Source: Pseudomonadota bacterium (lineage in GTDB: Bacteria; Pseudomonadota; Alphaproteobacteria; Rhizobiales; Xanthobacteraceae). Taken from it: a DNA stretch of 64,000 nt. The DNA lies in the NCBI GenBank assembly GCA_018242205.1, contig JAFECJ010000005.1:79035-143034 (forward strand). Reading direction: 5' to 3'. A program made the position numbers and the translations under genes. Shown here piece by piece: positions 45,616 through 54,212 of the stretch; the first letter of the stretch is position 1; each line of letters opens with the position of its first letter. The notes beneath the pieces are model-generated. The model had not been told where the DNA came from, did not search any database, and worked only from the letters and a program-made list of their open reading frames with translations.

Positions 45616-46104
45616 TTACAGCAGCGCGCCGAGCATGCGGCGCAAATCGTCGGCGCTGCCGTTCGAGATCTTGAACTCGAGCGCGGTGTGCGCGTCACGC
45701 CAGATCGGATAGGCCTTGGCGAGCAACGCGCGTCCGGCCGCGGTGATGACGAGCCGGCGGCTGCGCTTGTCCTCCTTGTCGACAGCGATCTCGATCAGGC
45801 CGCGTCGCTCCAGCGGCTTGAGATTGGCGGTCAGCGTGGTGCGGTCCATCGCCAGCAATTCGGCAACGCTGCCGATGGTCGGCGGCGCCGGACGGTTGAG
45901 CGAGGTCAGCAGCGAGAACTGGCCGCTCGTGAGGTCGAGCGGCCGCAGCACCACGTCGAAGCGCCGCGCCAGAGCCCGCGCCGCGCGCTGCACGTGCAGG
46001 CACAGACAGGCGTCGCGCACCTCGATCGTCTTGTCGAAGGGCAGGGCATCGCCCGCGGGTTCCGTCTGCTCCACGGCAGATTCTGCGATCTGGCGTATTG
46101 ACAT
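45616..46104 (-). CDS. MarR-family transcriptional regulator
   Basis: 162-residue winged-helix repressor. The DNA-binding part (TIGSVAELLAMDRTTLTANLKPLERRGLIEI) and wing (VDKEDKRSRRLVITAAG) are clear, with dimerisation helices at both ends. It has a cysteine pair near the N-terminus (RDACLCLHVQR) that could sense oxidants or electrophiles. The ATG at 46104 is chosen because the longer frame runs through the operator region. It is divergent from the VOC/DUF899/GST cluster, which it probably regulates. Confidence 0.88.
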   Translation of the reverse strand: MSIRQIAESAVEQTEPAGDALPFDKTIEVRDACLCLHVQRAARALARRFDVVLRPLDLTSGQFSLLTSLNRPAPPTIGSVAELLAMDRTTLTANLKPLERRGLIEIAVDKEDKRSRRLVITAAGRALLAKAYPIWRDAHTALEFKISNGSADDLRRMLGALL

Positions 46105-46116
46105 ACCGAATAATAT

Positions 46117-46128
46117 GTTGATATCAAC
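46117..46128. promoter_or_regulatory. Palindromic operator between the MarR gene and the VOC cluster
   Basis: GTTGATATCAAC is a perfect 12-bp palindrome with partly symmetric AT flanks, 13 bp upstream of the marR-type start codon and 81 bp ahead of the first VOC gene. Its size and place fit a MarR dimer site controlling both directions. Confidence 0.65.
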
Positions 46129-46208
46129 GTAATTGTCAAGGACGCCTCGGTCTTGAGGCCGCCAATACACAGCGAATTGGCCAATCCGGCCGCGAATGGG
46201 AGCACGAC

Positions 46209-46634
46209 ATGCAAGTTCAGCCTTATCTGAGTTTTGAAGGCCGCTGCGAGGAGGCGATCGAATTCTACAAGAAGGCCGTCGGCGCCCAGGTCGAGATGCT
46301 GATGCGCTTCAGCGACGCGCCGGCCGATGCCGGCATGTCCAAAGAGGGCTGCGCCGGTCCGATGCCGCCGGCCAACAAGATCATGCATTCCAGTCTCCGC
46401 ATTGGCGACTCCGTCGTCATGGCGACCGACGGCATGACCAGCGGCAAGACGGAATTCAAAGGCATCTCACTGACTCTCTCCGTCAAGGACGACGCCGAGG
46501 CACAGGCCAAATTCAAGGCGCTCGGCGACGGCGGCGCCGTGTTGCAGCCGCTGATGAAGACCTTTTTCGCGTCGAGCTTCGGCATGGTCGCCGACAAATT
46601 CGGCGTCACCTGGATGGTGATCGCGGCGCCGTAA
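46209..46634 (+). CDS. VOC-family protein, PhnB/glyoxalase-like
   Basis: 141-residue protein of the vicinal oxygen chelate fold, PhnB-like branch. It opens MQVQPYLSFEGRCEEAIEFYKKAVGA, contains a KIMHSSLRIGDSVVMATDG strand pair, and ends SFGMVADKFGVTWMVIAAP. Members bind small organic molecules, sometimes with a metal; the activity is unknown. It is the first gene of a rightward run divergent from the MarR gene. Confidence 0.85.
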   Translation: MQVQPYLSFEGRCEEAIEFYKKAVGAQVEMLMRFSDAPADAGMSKEGCAGPMPPANKIMHSSLRIGDSVVMATDGMTSGKTEFKGISLTLSVKDDAEAQAKFKALGDGGAVLQPLMKTFFASSFGMVADKFGVTWMVIAAP

Positions 46635-46682
46635 CGCGCCGCGCGGTCGGTGCGCCGCCCGGGGCGACAAGGAGGAAACGCG

Positions 46683-47393
46683 ATGCTCGATACCAACAAG
46701 CCTTTGCCTTCGGCCCGCACGCTGGCCGACAACTGCAAGGTTCGGATTCCCGGCGAGAGCGCCGGCTATCGCACAGCGCGCACGGCGCTGCTTGCCGAGG
46801 AGATCGAGCTTCGCCGTCAGATCGAGCGCGTGGCACAAATGCGCCGGGCGTTGCCGCCCGGCGCCATCGTCAAGAATTACAACTTCGTCGGCGAAGACGG
46901 GCCGACCGATCTTGCCGCCATGTTCGGCGACAAGCAAACGCTGGTCGTCTACACCTACATGTACGGCCCGCAGCGCGAGAAGCCGTGCCCGATGTGCACG
47001 TCGCTGCTGTCGTCGTGGGACGGCGAGGCGAACGACATCATGCAGAACGTGGCGCTGGCGGTGACGGCGCGTTCGCCGATCGAACGTCTCGTCGCCTTCA
47101 AGAAACAGCGCGGCTGGCGTGCGCTCAAGCTCTATTCGGATCCGAGCGAGGAGTTCAGCCGCGATTTCCACGCTATCTCGGAAAACGGCGGCGACGACGC
47201 CGGCCTGCATGTCTTTACCCGCCGTGACGGGACGCTGCGTCATTTCTGGAGCGGCGAGATGGACTTTTCGACCGCCGATCCGGGTCAGGATCCGCGCGGC
47301 GCGCCGGATCTCATGCCGCTCTGGACCGTGCTCGATTGCACGCCGGAAGGCCGCAGGCCGGACTGGTATCCGAAGCTCGATTACGGCCGCTGA
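46683..47393 (+). CDS. DUF899 family thioredoxin-like protein
   Basis: 236-residue protein from the ATG at 46683, after an excellent AAGGAGGAAA. DUF899 proteins have a thioredoxin-like fold; here the site is EKPCPMCTSLLSSWDGE with a CPMC pair, later KLYSDPSEEFSRDF and LHVFTRRDGTLRHFWSGE. The role is unknown, probably redox. It follows the VOC gene and precedes the GST gene on the same strand. Confidence 0.88.
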   Translation: MLDTNKPLPSARTLADNCKVRIPGESAGYRTARTALLAEEIELRRQIERVAQMRRALPPGAIVKNYNFVGEDGPTDLAAMFGDKQTLVVYTYMYGPQREKPCPMCTSLLSSWDGEANDIMQNVALAVTARSPIERLVAFKKQRGWRALKLYSDPSEEFSRDFHAISENGGDDAGLHVFTRRDGTLRHFWSGEMDFSTADPGQDPRGAPDLMPLWTVLDCTPEGRRPDWYPKLDYGR

Positions 47394-47462
47394 CCGACCA
47401 CGCCGACTTAACGCACGACGAACAGGCCGCAGTCAGCGGCCGGTCACTGGAGGAACACGCCC

Positions 47463-48107
47463 ATGATCACGATTTCTGCCTTTCGCTGGGTCCCCGATTT
47501 CGCCCGCGGCCAGGTCCGCGACCTGCGCGTCCGTTGGGCGCTTGAAGAAGCCGGGCTGCCCTATCGCACGCAGCTGCTCGAGCAGGGCGACCAGGACAAG
47601 GACGAGTATCGTGCGCTGCAGCCGTTCGGTCAGGTGCCGATCTTCGAAGAGGATGGCCTCACTCTTTTCGAGACCGGCGCCATCGTGCTGCACATCGGCG
47701 AGCGCAGCCCTGCGCTGCTGCCGCAGGACAAGGCGGCCAAGGCCCGCGCGACGCAGTGGCTGGTCGCGGCGCTGAACTCGATCGAGCCGTTCGTCATGAA
47801 CGTCGCTCTGATCGACTCCTTCTACAAGGACGAGGAATGGGCGAAGTTGCGCCGGCCGGGCGCGGTGGCGTTCCTCGAGCGCCGGCTCGTGGCGCTGTCC
47901 ACAGCGCTCGGCAACAAACCATATCTCGACGGCGACAATTTTACCGCCGGCGATCTGATGATGGCCGCGGTGCTGCGCATCCTGGATCGCACCGACCACG
48001 TCACGCGCGATGCGCGGCTCGCAACCTATCTCGAGCGCTGCCTTGCCCGCCCCGCGTTCAAACGCGCGCTCGATGCCCAACTCGGCGACTTCCGCGCCGC
48101 CGCCTGA
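47463..48107 (+). CDS. Glutathione S-transferase family protein
   Basis: 214-residue protein with an N-terminal thioredoxin-like domain (residues 1-80, including the cis-proline in FGQVPIFEEDGLTLFETGAIVLHIGE) and an all-helical C-terminal domain containing GDNFTAGDLMMAAVL. It would conjugate or reduce electrophiles with glutathione; the substrate is unknown. It lies within the MarR-linked cluster, which supports a detoxification theme. Confidence 0.9.
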   Translation: MITISAFRWVPDFARGQVRDLRVRWALEEAGLPYRTQLLEQGDQDKDEYRALQPFGQVPIFEEDGLTLFETGAIVLHIGERSPALLPQDKAAKARATQWLVAALNSIEPFVMNVALIDSFYKDEEWAKLRRPGAVAFLERRLVALSTALGNKPYLDGDNFTAGDLMMAAVLRILDRTDHVTRDARLATYLERCLARPAFKRALDAQLGDFRAAA

Positions 48108-48143
48108 TTGATCCGGCAACCCGTCAATAAACTGGAGAATGGA

Positions 48144-49025
48144 ATGACTCTCACCAAACCGAAGCTGGCGACCTGCCTTTGGTTCGAAAATCAGGCCGAC
48201 GAAGCCGCGGAGTTCTATTGCTCGGTGTTCAAGACCTCCAGGATCGGCCGCACCGCCTATTACCCGGATGCCGGACAGGACGTCCATGGCAAGCCGGAGA
48301 AATCGGTGCTCACCGTCGAGTTCGAACTCGAAGGCATGCCGTTCACGGCGCTCAATGCCGGGCCGCTATTCAAGTTCAACGAAGCGATCTCGCTTCAGGT
48401 CCGCTGCCAGACGCAGGAGGAAATCGACGGCTACCGGCGGGCGCTGACCGCGGGCGGGCAGGACGGTCGCGGCGGCTGGCTCAAGGACAAGTATGGGCTG
48501 TCATGGCAAATCGTGCGTGCCCCGACGTCTCTTGGCGCACGTCGGATCGTGCCCTGCCTCTGGTTTGACACCCAGGGCGAAGACGCGGCCCGCTTCTACT
48601 GCTCGGTATTCAAAAACTCCAAGCTCGGCGGCATCAGTCGCTATTCCGACGCCGGCAAGGAAGTCCATGGCAAGGAAGCGGGCTCGGTGATGGTCGTTGA
48701 GTTCGAACTCGAAGGCAACCCCTTCATTACGCTTAACGGTGGCCCGCAATTCAAGTTCAACGAAGCGATCTCGATTCAGGTGCCTTGCAAGACGCAGGAA
48801 GAGATCGACTATTACTGGACCGCTCTCACCGCCGACGGCGGCCAGGAAAGCCAGTGCGGCTGGCTCAAGGACAAGTTCGGCCTGTCCTGGCAGGTCTTTC
48901 CTGACTTCATGGGCGACATCCTGGCCGGCCCGGATCGTGCCGCGGCGGCACGCGTTATGGGCGCCTTCATGAAAATGAAGAAGTTCGACATGGCGGCGAT
49001 CGAGAAGGCGCGCGCGAGTCATTAA
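48144..49025 (+). CDS. Double VOC (PhnB-like) protein with internal duplication
   Basis: 293 residues from the ATG at 48144 (GGAGAATGGA upstream). Two copies of one PhnB-like domain lie in tandem: copy 1 (about 5-130) with CLWFENQADEAAEFYCSVFK and FKFNEAISLQV, and copy 2 (about 135-270) with CLWFDTQGEDAARFYCSVFK and FKFNEAISIQV. Both end in GWLKDK(Y/F)GLSWQ. VOC domains act in pairs to build an active site, so this is a built-in pseudo-dimer. Each half has the CLWF and FYCSVF cysteines. Function unknown. Confidence 0.88.
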   Translation: MTLTKPKLATCLWFENQADEAAEFYCSVFKTSRIGRTAYYPDAGQDVHGKPEKSVLTVEFELEGMPFTALNAGPLFKFNEAISLQVRCQTQEEIDGYRRALTAGGQDGRGGWLKDKYGLSWQIVRAPTSLGARRIVPCLWFDTQGEDAARFYCSVFKNSKLGGISRYSDAGKEVHGKEAGSVMVVEFELEGNPFITLNGGPQFKFNEAISIQVPCKTQEEIDYYWTALTADGGQESQCGWLKDKFGLSWQVFPDFMGDILAGPDRAAAARVMGAFMKMKKFDMAAIEKARASH

Positions 49026-49037
49026 GGGAGGAGTGCC

Positions 49038-49403
49038 ATGACATATGTCGATGGGTTTGTCGTTCCGGTACCTAAGAAGAATCTCGCCGCCTATAAAAAG
49101 ATGGCGACCGTCGTCGGCAAAATCTGGATGGAGTACGGCGCATTGTCTTACGTCGAATGTGTCGCCGATGACGTCAAGCCGGGCAAATGGACGTCGTTTC
49201 CGCAAAGCGTGAAGTTGAAAAAGAACGAGGTCGTGGTGTTTGCCTGGGTGACCTACAAGTCGCGCAAGGCGCGCGACACCGTCATGGCAAAGTCGATCAA
49301 GGACAAGCGGTTCGCGACGTTCATGAAGTCGAGGAAATTGCCTTTCGACGGCAAGCGCATGATCTTCGGTGGCTTCAAGCAGATGATCGGGATGCGACCA
49401 TGA
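49038..49403 (+). CDS. DUF1428 family protein
   Basis: 121-residue protein with the DUF1428 pattern: MTYVDGFVVPVPKKNLAAYKKMA, ALSYVECVADDV, VFAWVTYKSRKARDTV and GKRMIFGGFKQMI. The fold is ferredoxin-like (dimeric alpha/beta barrel). Role unknown. It follows the double-VOC gene closely and overlaps the SRPBCC gene by 4 bp. Confidence 0.88.
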   Translation: MTYVDGFVVPVPKKNLAAYKKMATVVGKIWMEYGALSYVECVADDVKPGKWTSFPQSVKLKKNEVVVFAWVTYKSRKARDTVMAKSIKDKRFATFMKSRKLPFDGKRMIFGGFKQMIGMRP

Positions 49404-49936
49404 AACGTATCTTGCTGACCGCGGCTGCGGTGTTGGCCGGGGCCGTCGCCGTTGTGCTCGTCCTTGCCCTGCGCAAACCGGATACTTTCGTGGTGCAACG
49501 GTCGATCGCGATCAACGCGCCGGCCGACCGGATCTTTCCGCTGATCGACGATTTTCATCGGTGGACGCAGTGGTCGCCCTACGAAGCCAAGGATCCGGAC
49601 ATGAAGCGGACCTTCGGCGCCACGACCAAAGGGCGCGGCGCCACCTATGCGTGGGACGGCAACGGCAATGTCGGCGCCGGCGACATGACCATCACCGACA
49701 GCGCGCCGTCGTCGCATGTCGCCATCAAGCTGAACATGGTGAAGCCGATCTCGGCGAGCAACGACGTGACTTTCACGCTGGTGCCGCAGGGCGCCGCCAC
49801 GCAAGTGACCTGGGCGATGCGGGGGACGGCGCCCTTCATCAGCAAGGTGATGCAGGTCGTCTTCAACATGGACAAGATGATCGGCGGCGATTTCGAGGCC
49901 GGCCTCGTGAAACTCAAGGCCGCCGCCGAGAAGTAG
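49400..49936 (+). CDS. SRPBCC/polyketide-cyclase-like protein with N-terminal membrane anchor
   Basis: 178 residues from the ATG at 49400 (ATGA overlap with DUF1428). An N-terminal hydrophobic helix (ILLTAAAVLAGAVAVVLVLAL) anchors or exports it, followed by a START/SRPBCC ligand-binding domain (VVQRSIAINAPADRIFPLIDDFHRWTQWSPY). Such proteins bind hydrophobic ligands. It is the last gene of the MarR-linked run and is convergent with ubiB. Confidence 0.87.
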   Translation: MKRILLTAAAVLAGAVAVVLVLALRKPDTFVVQRSIAINAPADRIFPLIDDFHRWTQWSPYEAKDPDMKRTFGATTKGRGATYAWDGNGNVGAGDMTITDSAPSSHVAIKLNMVKPISASNDVTFTLVPQGAATQVTWAMRGTAPFISKVMQVVFNMDKMIGGDFEAGLVKLKAAAEK

Positions 49937-49937
49937 C

Positions 49938-51512
49938 CTACCGCACCAGCAACCAGGTCATCGCCGCCAGCAGCGCGACGATGGTCCACAGCGCTCCGGC
50001 AGTCCAACGATTGCGCCGTGCTTCCGCCTTGCCGATGGCCTCGACCGTCTCCGGCGAAAGCACCAGGCCGTTGCGCGTGATGTCGTCGACCTGATCGAGC
50101 AGCGTGCCGGCGCGCAGCAGCAGCGACGGCACCTGCGCGACGAACTTGCCGAGCTCGCCGGCGCCCTGCGCCGCGCCTTCGAGCTTGCCGATCGGTCCGA
50201 GATTGCGCGCGATCCATTCGCGCACCACCGGGTCGGCGGTCTTCCACATGTCGAGTTTCGGATCGAAGCCGCGCGCCACGCCTTCGACCACCACCATGGT
50301 CTTCTGCAGCAGGATCAGCTCGGGCCGCGTCTGCATCTCGAAGATGCCCGTGACCTCGAACAGCAAGGTGAGCAGCTTGGCCATCGAGATGTCTTCGGCG
50401 GTACGGTTGTGGATCGGCTCGCCGATGGCGCGGATCGCCTGGGCGAAGGCTTCCACCGCGTGATGCCGCGGCACATAGCCGGCGTCGAAATGCACCTGCG
50501 CGACGCGCATGTAATCGCGGGTGATGAAGCCGAACAGGATCTCGGCGAGGAAGCGCCGTTCCTTGGGCCCAAGCCGGCCCATGATGCCGAAATCGACGGC
50601 GACCAGGTGGCCGTCATTGTCGACGAACAAGTTGCCGGGATGCATGTCGGCGTGAAAGAAGCCGTCGCGCAGCGCGTGGCGCAAGAAGCTCTGGATGACG
50701 ATGCGACCGAGCGCCGGCAGGTCGTAGCCTTTGGCTTCCAGCGTGGCGCGGTCGTTGAGCGGCGTGCCGTCGATCCACTCCATTGTCAGCACTTCGCGCG
50801 CGGTGCGGTCCCAGTCGATGCCCGGCACGCGGAAGTCGGGATCGTCCTTGGTGTTCTCCGCCATCTCCGACAAGGCCGCGGCCTCGAGGCGGAAATCCAT
50901 TTCCAGCTTCACCGAGCGGTCGAGCGTATGCACGACCTCGACGAAGCGCAGGCGCCGCGCTTCCGGCGACAGCGCCTCGGCGCGGCGTGCCGCGAAATAG
51001 AAGGCGTCGAGATCGACGCGGAAGCGCCGCTCGATGCCGGGGCGAATGATCTTGACGGCGACCGGCCTGCGTTCGCCGTCGACATCGACTTCGGCCTTGT
51101 GCACCTGGGCGATCGAGGCTGCCGCCATCGACGGGCCGAAACTGGCATAAGCCTCGTCGACAGCACGCTCGAGCGCCTCCGCGACCACGGCCTCGGCTTC
51201 CTTTTGCGCGAAGGCCGGCATCTTGTCTTGCAGTGATTCGAGATCGCGCGCGATCGCCGTGCCGACGACGTCCGGGCGCGTTGCGAGGAACTGGCCGAGC
51301 TTGACGTAAGTCGGACCCAACCGGGTTAGCGCTGCCGCGAGTCGGCTTTTGCCGCCGCGCGCGCTCGGCCGCTCGATCAGCCGCGCGATCGCGACGACGG
51401 CGCGCGCCGGCGCCGGCAGCGGCCGGGTATCGACCAGCGCGAACACGCCCTCGCGGGCAAACACATAGCCGGCGCGGGACAGGCGAATGAAGTGAGAAAG
51501 GGTCGAGATCAC
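49938..51512 (-). CDS. ubiB: Ubiquinone biosynthesis protein UbiB (atypical kinase)
   Basis: Atypical kinase/ATPase of the ABC1/ADCK family needed for coenzyme Q synthesis. The 524-residue protein has the KxGQ motif in [20 protein letters not shown], the alanine-rich loop [14 protein letters not shown], catalytic [15 protein letters not shown] with the metal motif VDFGIMG, and two C-terminal transmembrane helices ending [22 protein letters not shown]. Its start overlaps ubiE by 4 bp. Confidence 0.95.
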   Translation of the reverse strand: MISTLSHFIRLSRAGYVFAREGVFALVDTRPLPAPARAVVAIARLIERPSARGGKSRLAAALTRLGPTYVKLGQFLATRPDVVGTAIARDLESLQDKMPAFAQKEAEAVVAEALERAVDEAYASFGPSMAAASIAQVHKAEVDVDGERRPVAVKIIRPGIERRFRVDLDAFYFAARRAEALSPEARRLRFVEVVHTLDRSVKLEMDFRLEAAALSEMAENTKDDPDFRVPGIDWDRTAREVLTMEWIDGTPLNDRATLEAKGYDLPALGRIVIQSFLRHALRDGFFHADMHPGNLFVDNDGHLVAVDFGIMGRLGPKERRFLAEILFGFITRDYMRVAQVHFDAGYVPRHHAVEAFAQAIRAIGEPIHNRTAEDISMAKLLTLLFEVTGIFEMQTRPELILLQKTMVVVEGVARGFDPKLDMWKTADPVVREWIARNLGPIGKLEGAAQGAGELGKFVAQVPSLLLRAGTLLDQVDDITRNGLVLSPETVEAIGKAEARRNRWTAGALWTIVALLAAMTWLLVR

Positions 51513-52267
51513 AATTTCCAGCCCGAATGCATCGCCACGACGCCGCCGGTCATTTGCGTGAAGGAAACACGGCGGAAGCCGGCGGCCTCGATCATCGCCG
51601 CGAAGGCCTTCGGCTTCGGGAACTTGCGGATTGACTCCACCAGATACTGATAGGCCTCGCGGTCGCCGGTGACGCGTTCGCCGACGCGCGGGATCACCTT
51701 GAACGAGTACAGTTCATAGAGCTTGTCGAGGCCGGGCACGTCGACCGCGGAGAATTCCAGGCACAGGAAGCGGCCGCCGAACTTCAACACGCGGTGCGCC
51801 TCCTTGAGCGCCTTGTCGATGCGCGGCACGTTGCGAATGCCGAAGGCGATGGTGACGCAGTCGAAGCTGCGGTCGGCGTAGGGCAGTTCCTCGGCGTTGC
51901 CCTGCTCGAAAGTCACTTGGGCGTCGAGACCGCGCTTTTCGGCGCGTTCATGACCGACGGCGAGCATTTCCGCATTGATGTCGCAGACGGTCGCGTGGGT
52001 GCCAAAGCCGCCGGCTTCCGCCACGCGGAAGGCCACGTCGCCGGTGCCGCCGGCCAGATCGAGTAGCGCGAAGGGGTGATCGTTCTTCGGCGGGTTGACG
52101 GCGGTGACCAGCGCATCCTTCCACGGCCGGTGCAGACCGCCGGACATCAGGTCGTTCATCAGGTCGTAGCGCTTGGCCACGGAGTGGAACACGTCGTCGA
52201 CCAGCCCCTGCTTGTCCTCGAGGGGCACGTCCCGGTATCCAAAATGGGTCTCTTGCGAGCGGTTCAT
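51509..52267 (-). CDS. ubiE: Ubiquinone/menaquinone C-methyltransferase UbiE
   Basis: SAM-dependent C-methylation step of ubiquinone synthesis. The 252-residue protein has motif [16 protein letters not shown] and the UbiE signatures [24 protein letters not shown] and [15 protein letters not shown]. The ATG at 52267 has AAAGGA at suitable distance and gives the usual N-terminus [14 protein letters not shown]; an in-frame start at 52297 is less likely. It is divergent from mutM. Confidence 0.95.
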   Translation of the reverse strand: MNRSQETHFGYRDVPLEDKQGLVDDVFHSVAKRYDLMNDLMSGGLHRPWKDALVTAVNPPKNDHPFALLDLAGGTGDVAFRVAEAGGFGTHATVCDINAEMLAVGHERAEKRGLDAQVTFEQGNAEELPYADRSFDCVTIAFGIRNVPRIDKALKEAHRVLKFGGRFLCLEFSAVDVPGLDKLYELYSFKVIPRVGERVTGDREAYQYLVESIRKFPKPKAFAAMIEAAGFRRVSFTQMTGGVVAMHSGWKL

Positions 52268-52346
52268 CGGCCAATAATCCTTTGCGGGCAGGACCATAGC
52301 GCGCCGGCCCGCGGGACGCTATCTATCACGCCCGGAGCGGTAAACC

Positions 52347-53210
52347 ATGCCCGAGCTACCCGAAGTCGAGACGGTCCGGCGCGGCCTCGCGCCCGCCATG
52401 GAAGGAGCGCGGATTTCCCGCGTCGAAGTGCGCCACCGCGGCCTGCGCTGGCCGATCGCCAAGGATTTCGAGAAGCGGCTCGACGGCCAGACCATCGATG
52501 GCCTCGGCCGCCGCGCCAAATACATCCTGGCCGACCTGTCCTCCGGCGACGTGCTGATCATGCACCTCGGCATGTCCGGCTCGTTCCGCATCGATAAGGA
52601 CACTCCCGGCGACTTTCACCACGATCGGTCGAAAGACGTCGCGCACGATCATGTCGTCTTTCACATGGCGAATGGTCGTACCGTGACCTTCAACGATCCG
52701 CGCCGCTTCGGCTCGATGAAGATCGTGGCGCGGGCCAAGCTCGATGATGAAAAGCTCCTGAAATCGATCGGCCCCGAGCCGCTCGGCAACGCATTCGACG
52801 CGGCCATGCTGGCCGCGGCCTGCGCCGGCAAGAAGACCTCGCTGAAGGCGGCGCTGCTCGACCAGCGCGTCGTCGCCGGTATCGGCAACATCTATGCTTG
52901 CGAGGCGCTATTCCGCGCGCGGCTGTCGCCGAAGAGGCTCGCCTCCACCATCGCCGACCGCAAGGGTGGGCCCAATGAGCGCGCCAAGGCACTGGTCGAT
53001 GCCATCAAGGCGGTCCTCAACGACGCCATCAAGGCCGGCGGCTCATCCTTGCGCGATCACCGTCAGGCCGATGGCTCGCTCGGCTATTTCCAGCACAATT
53101 TCCAGGTTTACGACCGCGAGGGGCAGAAGTGTCCGGGCTGCAAGAGTGTGGTGAAACGTATCGTGCAGAACGGCCGCTCGACGTTCTACTGTCCGGCTTG
53201 TCAAAAGTGA
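52347..53210 (+). CDS. mutM: Formamidopyrimidine-DNA glycosylase (Fpg/MutM)
   Basis: Removes 8-oxoguanine and formamidopyrimidines and cuts the abasic site. After the start Met, Pro2-Glu3 of [14 protein letters not shown] are the catalytic pair. The 287-residue protein also has the helix-two-turn-helix ([20 protein letters not shown]) and a C-terminal zinc finger with four cysteines, CPGC and CPAC. All key residues are present. Confidence 0.97.
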   Translation: MPELPEVETVRRGLAPAMEGARISRVEVRHRGLRWPIAKDFEKRLDGQTIDGLGRRAKYILADLSSGDVLIMHLGMSGSFRIDKDTPGDFHHDRSKDVAHDHVVFHMANGRTVTFNDPRRFGSMKIVARAKLDDEKLLKSIGPEPLGNAFDAAMLAAACAGKKTSLKAALLDQRVVAGIGNIYACEALFRARLSPKRLASTIADRKGGPNERAKALVDAIKAVLNDAIKAGGSSLRDHRQADGSLGYFQHNFQVYDREGQKCPGCKSVVKRIVQNGRSTFYCPACQK

Positions 53211-53260
53211 GAAATATTTGCCAGAAGTAGGGCAACAGGAAAACACGCCGGGAGAGAGTA

Positions 53261-54034
53261 ATGGCTTACGAAAACATCATCGTCGATACCAAAGGCCGCG
53301 TCGGCGTCATCACGCTCAACCGGCCGAACGCGCTCAATGCGCTCAACCGCGCCTTGGTCGGCGAGCTCAGCCAGGCCGTCGTCGACTTCCAGAACAACGA
53401 TGCCATTGGCTGCCTGCTCATCACCGGCAGCGACAAGGCGTTCGCCGCGGGCGCCGACATCAAGGAGATGGCAGACAAGACCTTCATCGAAGCCTATCTC
53501 GGCAACTTCACCGCCGACTGGGCGGCGCCTGCCAAGACACGCAAACCCGTCGTCGCCGCGGTCGCCGGCTTCGCGCTCGGCGGCGGCTGCGAGCTCGCCA
53601 TGCAGTGCGACATCATCATCGCCGCCGACACCGCGAAATTCGGCCAGCCCGAAATCAAGCTCGGCGTCATCCCGGGTCTGGGCGGCACGCAGCGCCTGAC
53701 GCGCGCCATCGGCAAGGCCAAGGCGATGGACCTCGTCCTCACCGGCCGCATGATGGATGCGGCGGAAGCCGAGCGGTCGAGCCTCGTCGCCCGCGTCGTG
53801 CCGGCGGCGCAATTGATGGACGAGGCGATGAAGGTCGCCGAGACCATTGCCGCCATGTCGCTGCCGTCGGTGCTGGCCGCCAAGGAAGCGGTAGACACCG
53901 CGTTTGAATCCTCGCTGGCCGAAGGCTTGCGTTTCGAGCGCCGCATCTTCCACGCGCTGTTCGCCACCGAGGATCAGAAGGAAGGCATGAAAGCCTTCGT
54001 CGAGAAGCGCAAGCCGCAGTGGAAGAATAAGTAG
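53261..54034 (+). CDS. Enoyl-CoA hydratase, crotonase family
   Basis: Adds water to trans-2-enoyl-CoA in beta-oxidation. The 257-residue protein has the oxyanion-hole loops [13 protein letters not shown] and [12 protein letters not shown], and both catalytic glutamates ([11 protein letters not shown] and [17 protein letters not shown]), as in the short-chain enoyl-CoA hydratase of Rhizobiales. A GGGAGAGAGT precedes the ATG. It follows mutM closely on the same strand. Confidence 0.92.
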   Translation: MAYENIIVDTKGRVGVITLNRPNALNALNRALVGELSQAVVDFQNNDAIGCLLITGSDKAFAAGADIKEMADKTFIEAYLGNFTADWAAPAKTRKPVVAAVAGFALGGGCELAMQCDIIIAADTAKFGQPEIKLGVIPGLGGTQRLTRAIGKAKAMDLVLTGRMMDAAEAERSSLVARVVPAAQLMDEAMKVAETIAAMSLPSVLAAKEAVDTAFESSLAEGLRFERRIFHALFATEDQKEGMKAFVEKRKPQWKNK

Positions 54035-54059
54035 TATTGAAGCGGCGCGTCCTCCTCAC

Positions 54060-54205
54060 TTCCCCTCTCCCCTTGTGGGAGAGGGTGGCGAGCATCGAGT
54101 GTAGCGAGATGCGAGCCGGGTGAGGGGTCAGACTCTCGTCAAGCGCCGCCCCCTCACCCGCCCTCGCTTCGCTCGGGCACCCTCTCCCTCAAGGGGAGAG
54201 GGGAA
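54060..54205. repeat. Large intergenic inverted repeat (CCCCTCTCCC type)
   Basis: Outer arms CTTCCCCTCTCCCCTTG (from 54058) and CAAGGGGAGAGGGGAAG (to about 54207) are near-perfect inverted repeats of about 17 bp. Inside are GTGAGGGG (54120-54127) facing CCCCTCAC (54150-54157), and shorter palindromes. It fills most of the 178-bp gap between convergent genes. This is a class of extragenic palindrome common in rhizobial genomes. Confidence 0.85.
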
Positions 54206-54212
54206 GAAGCAT

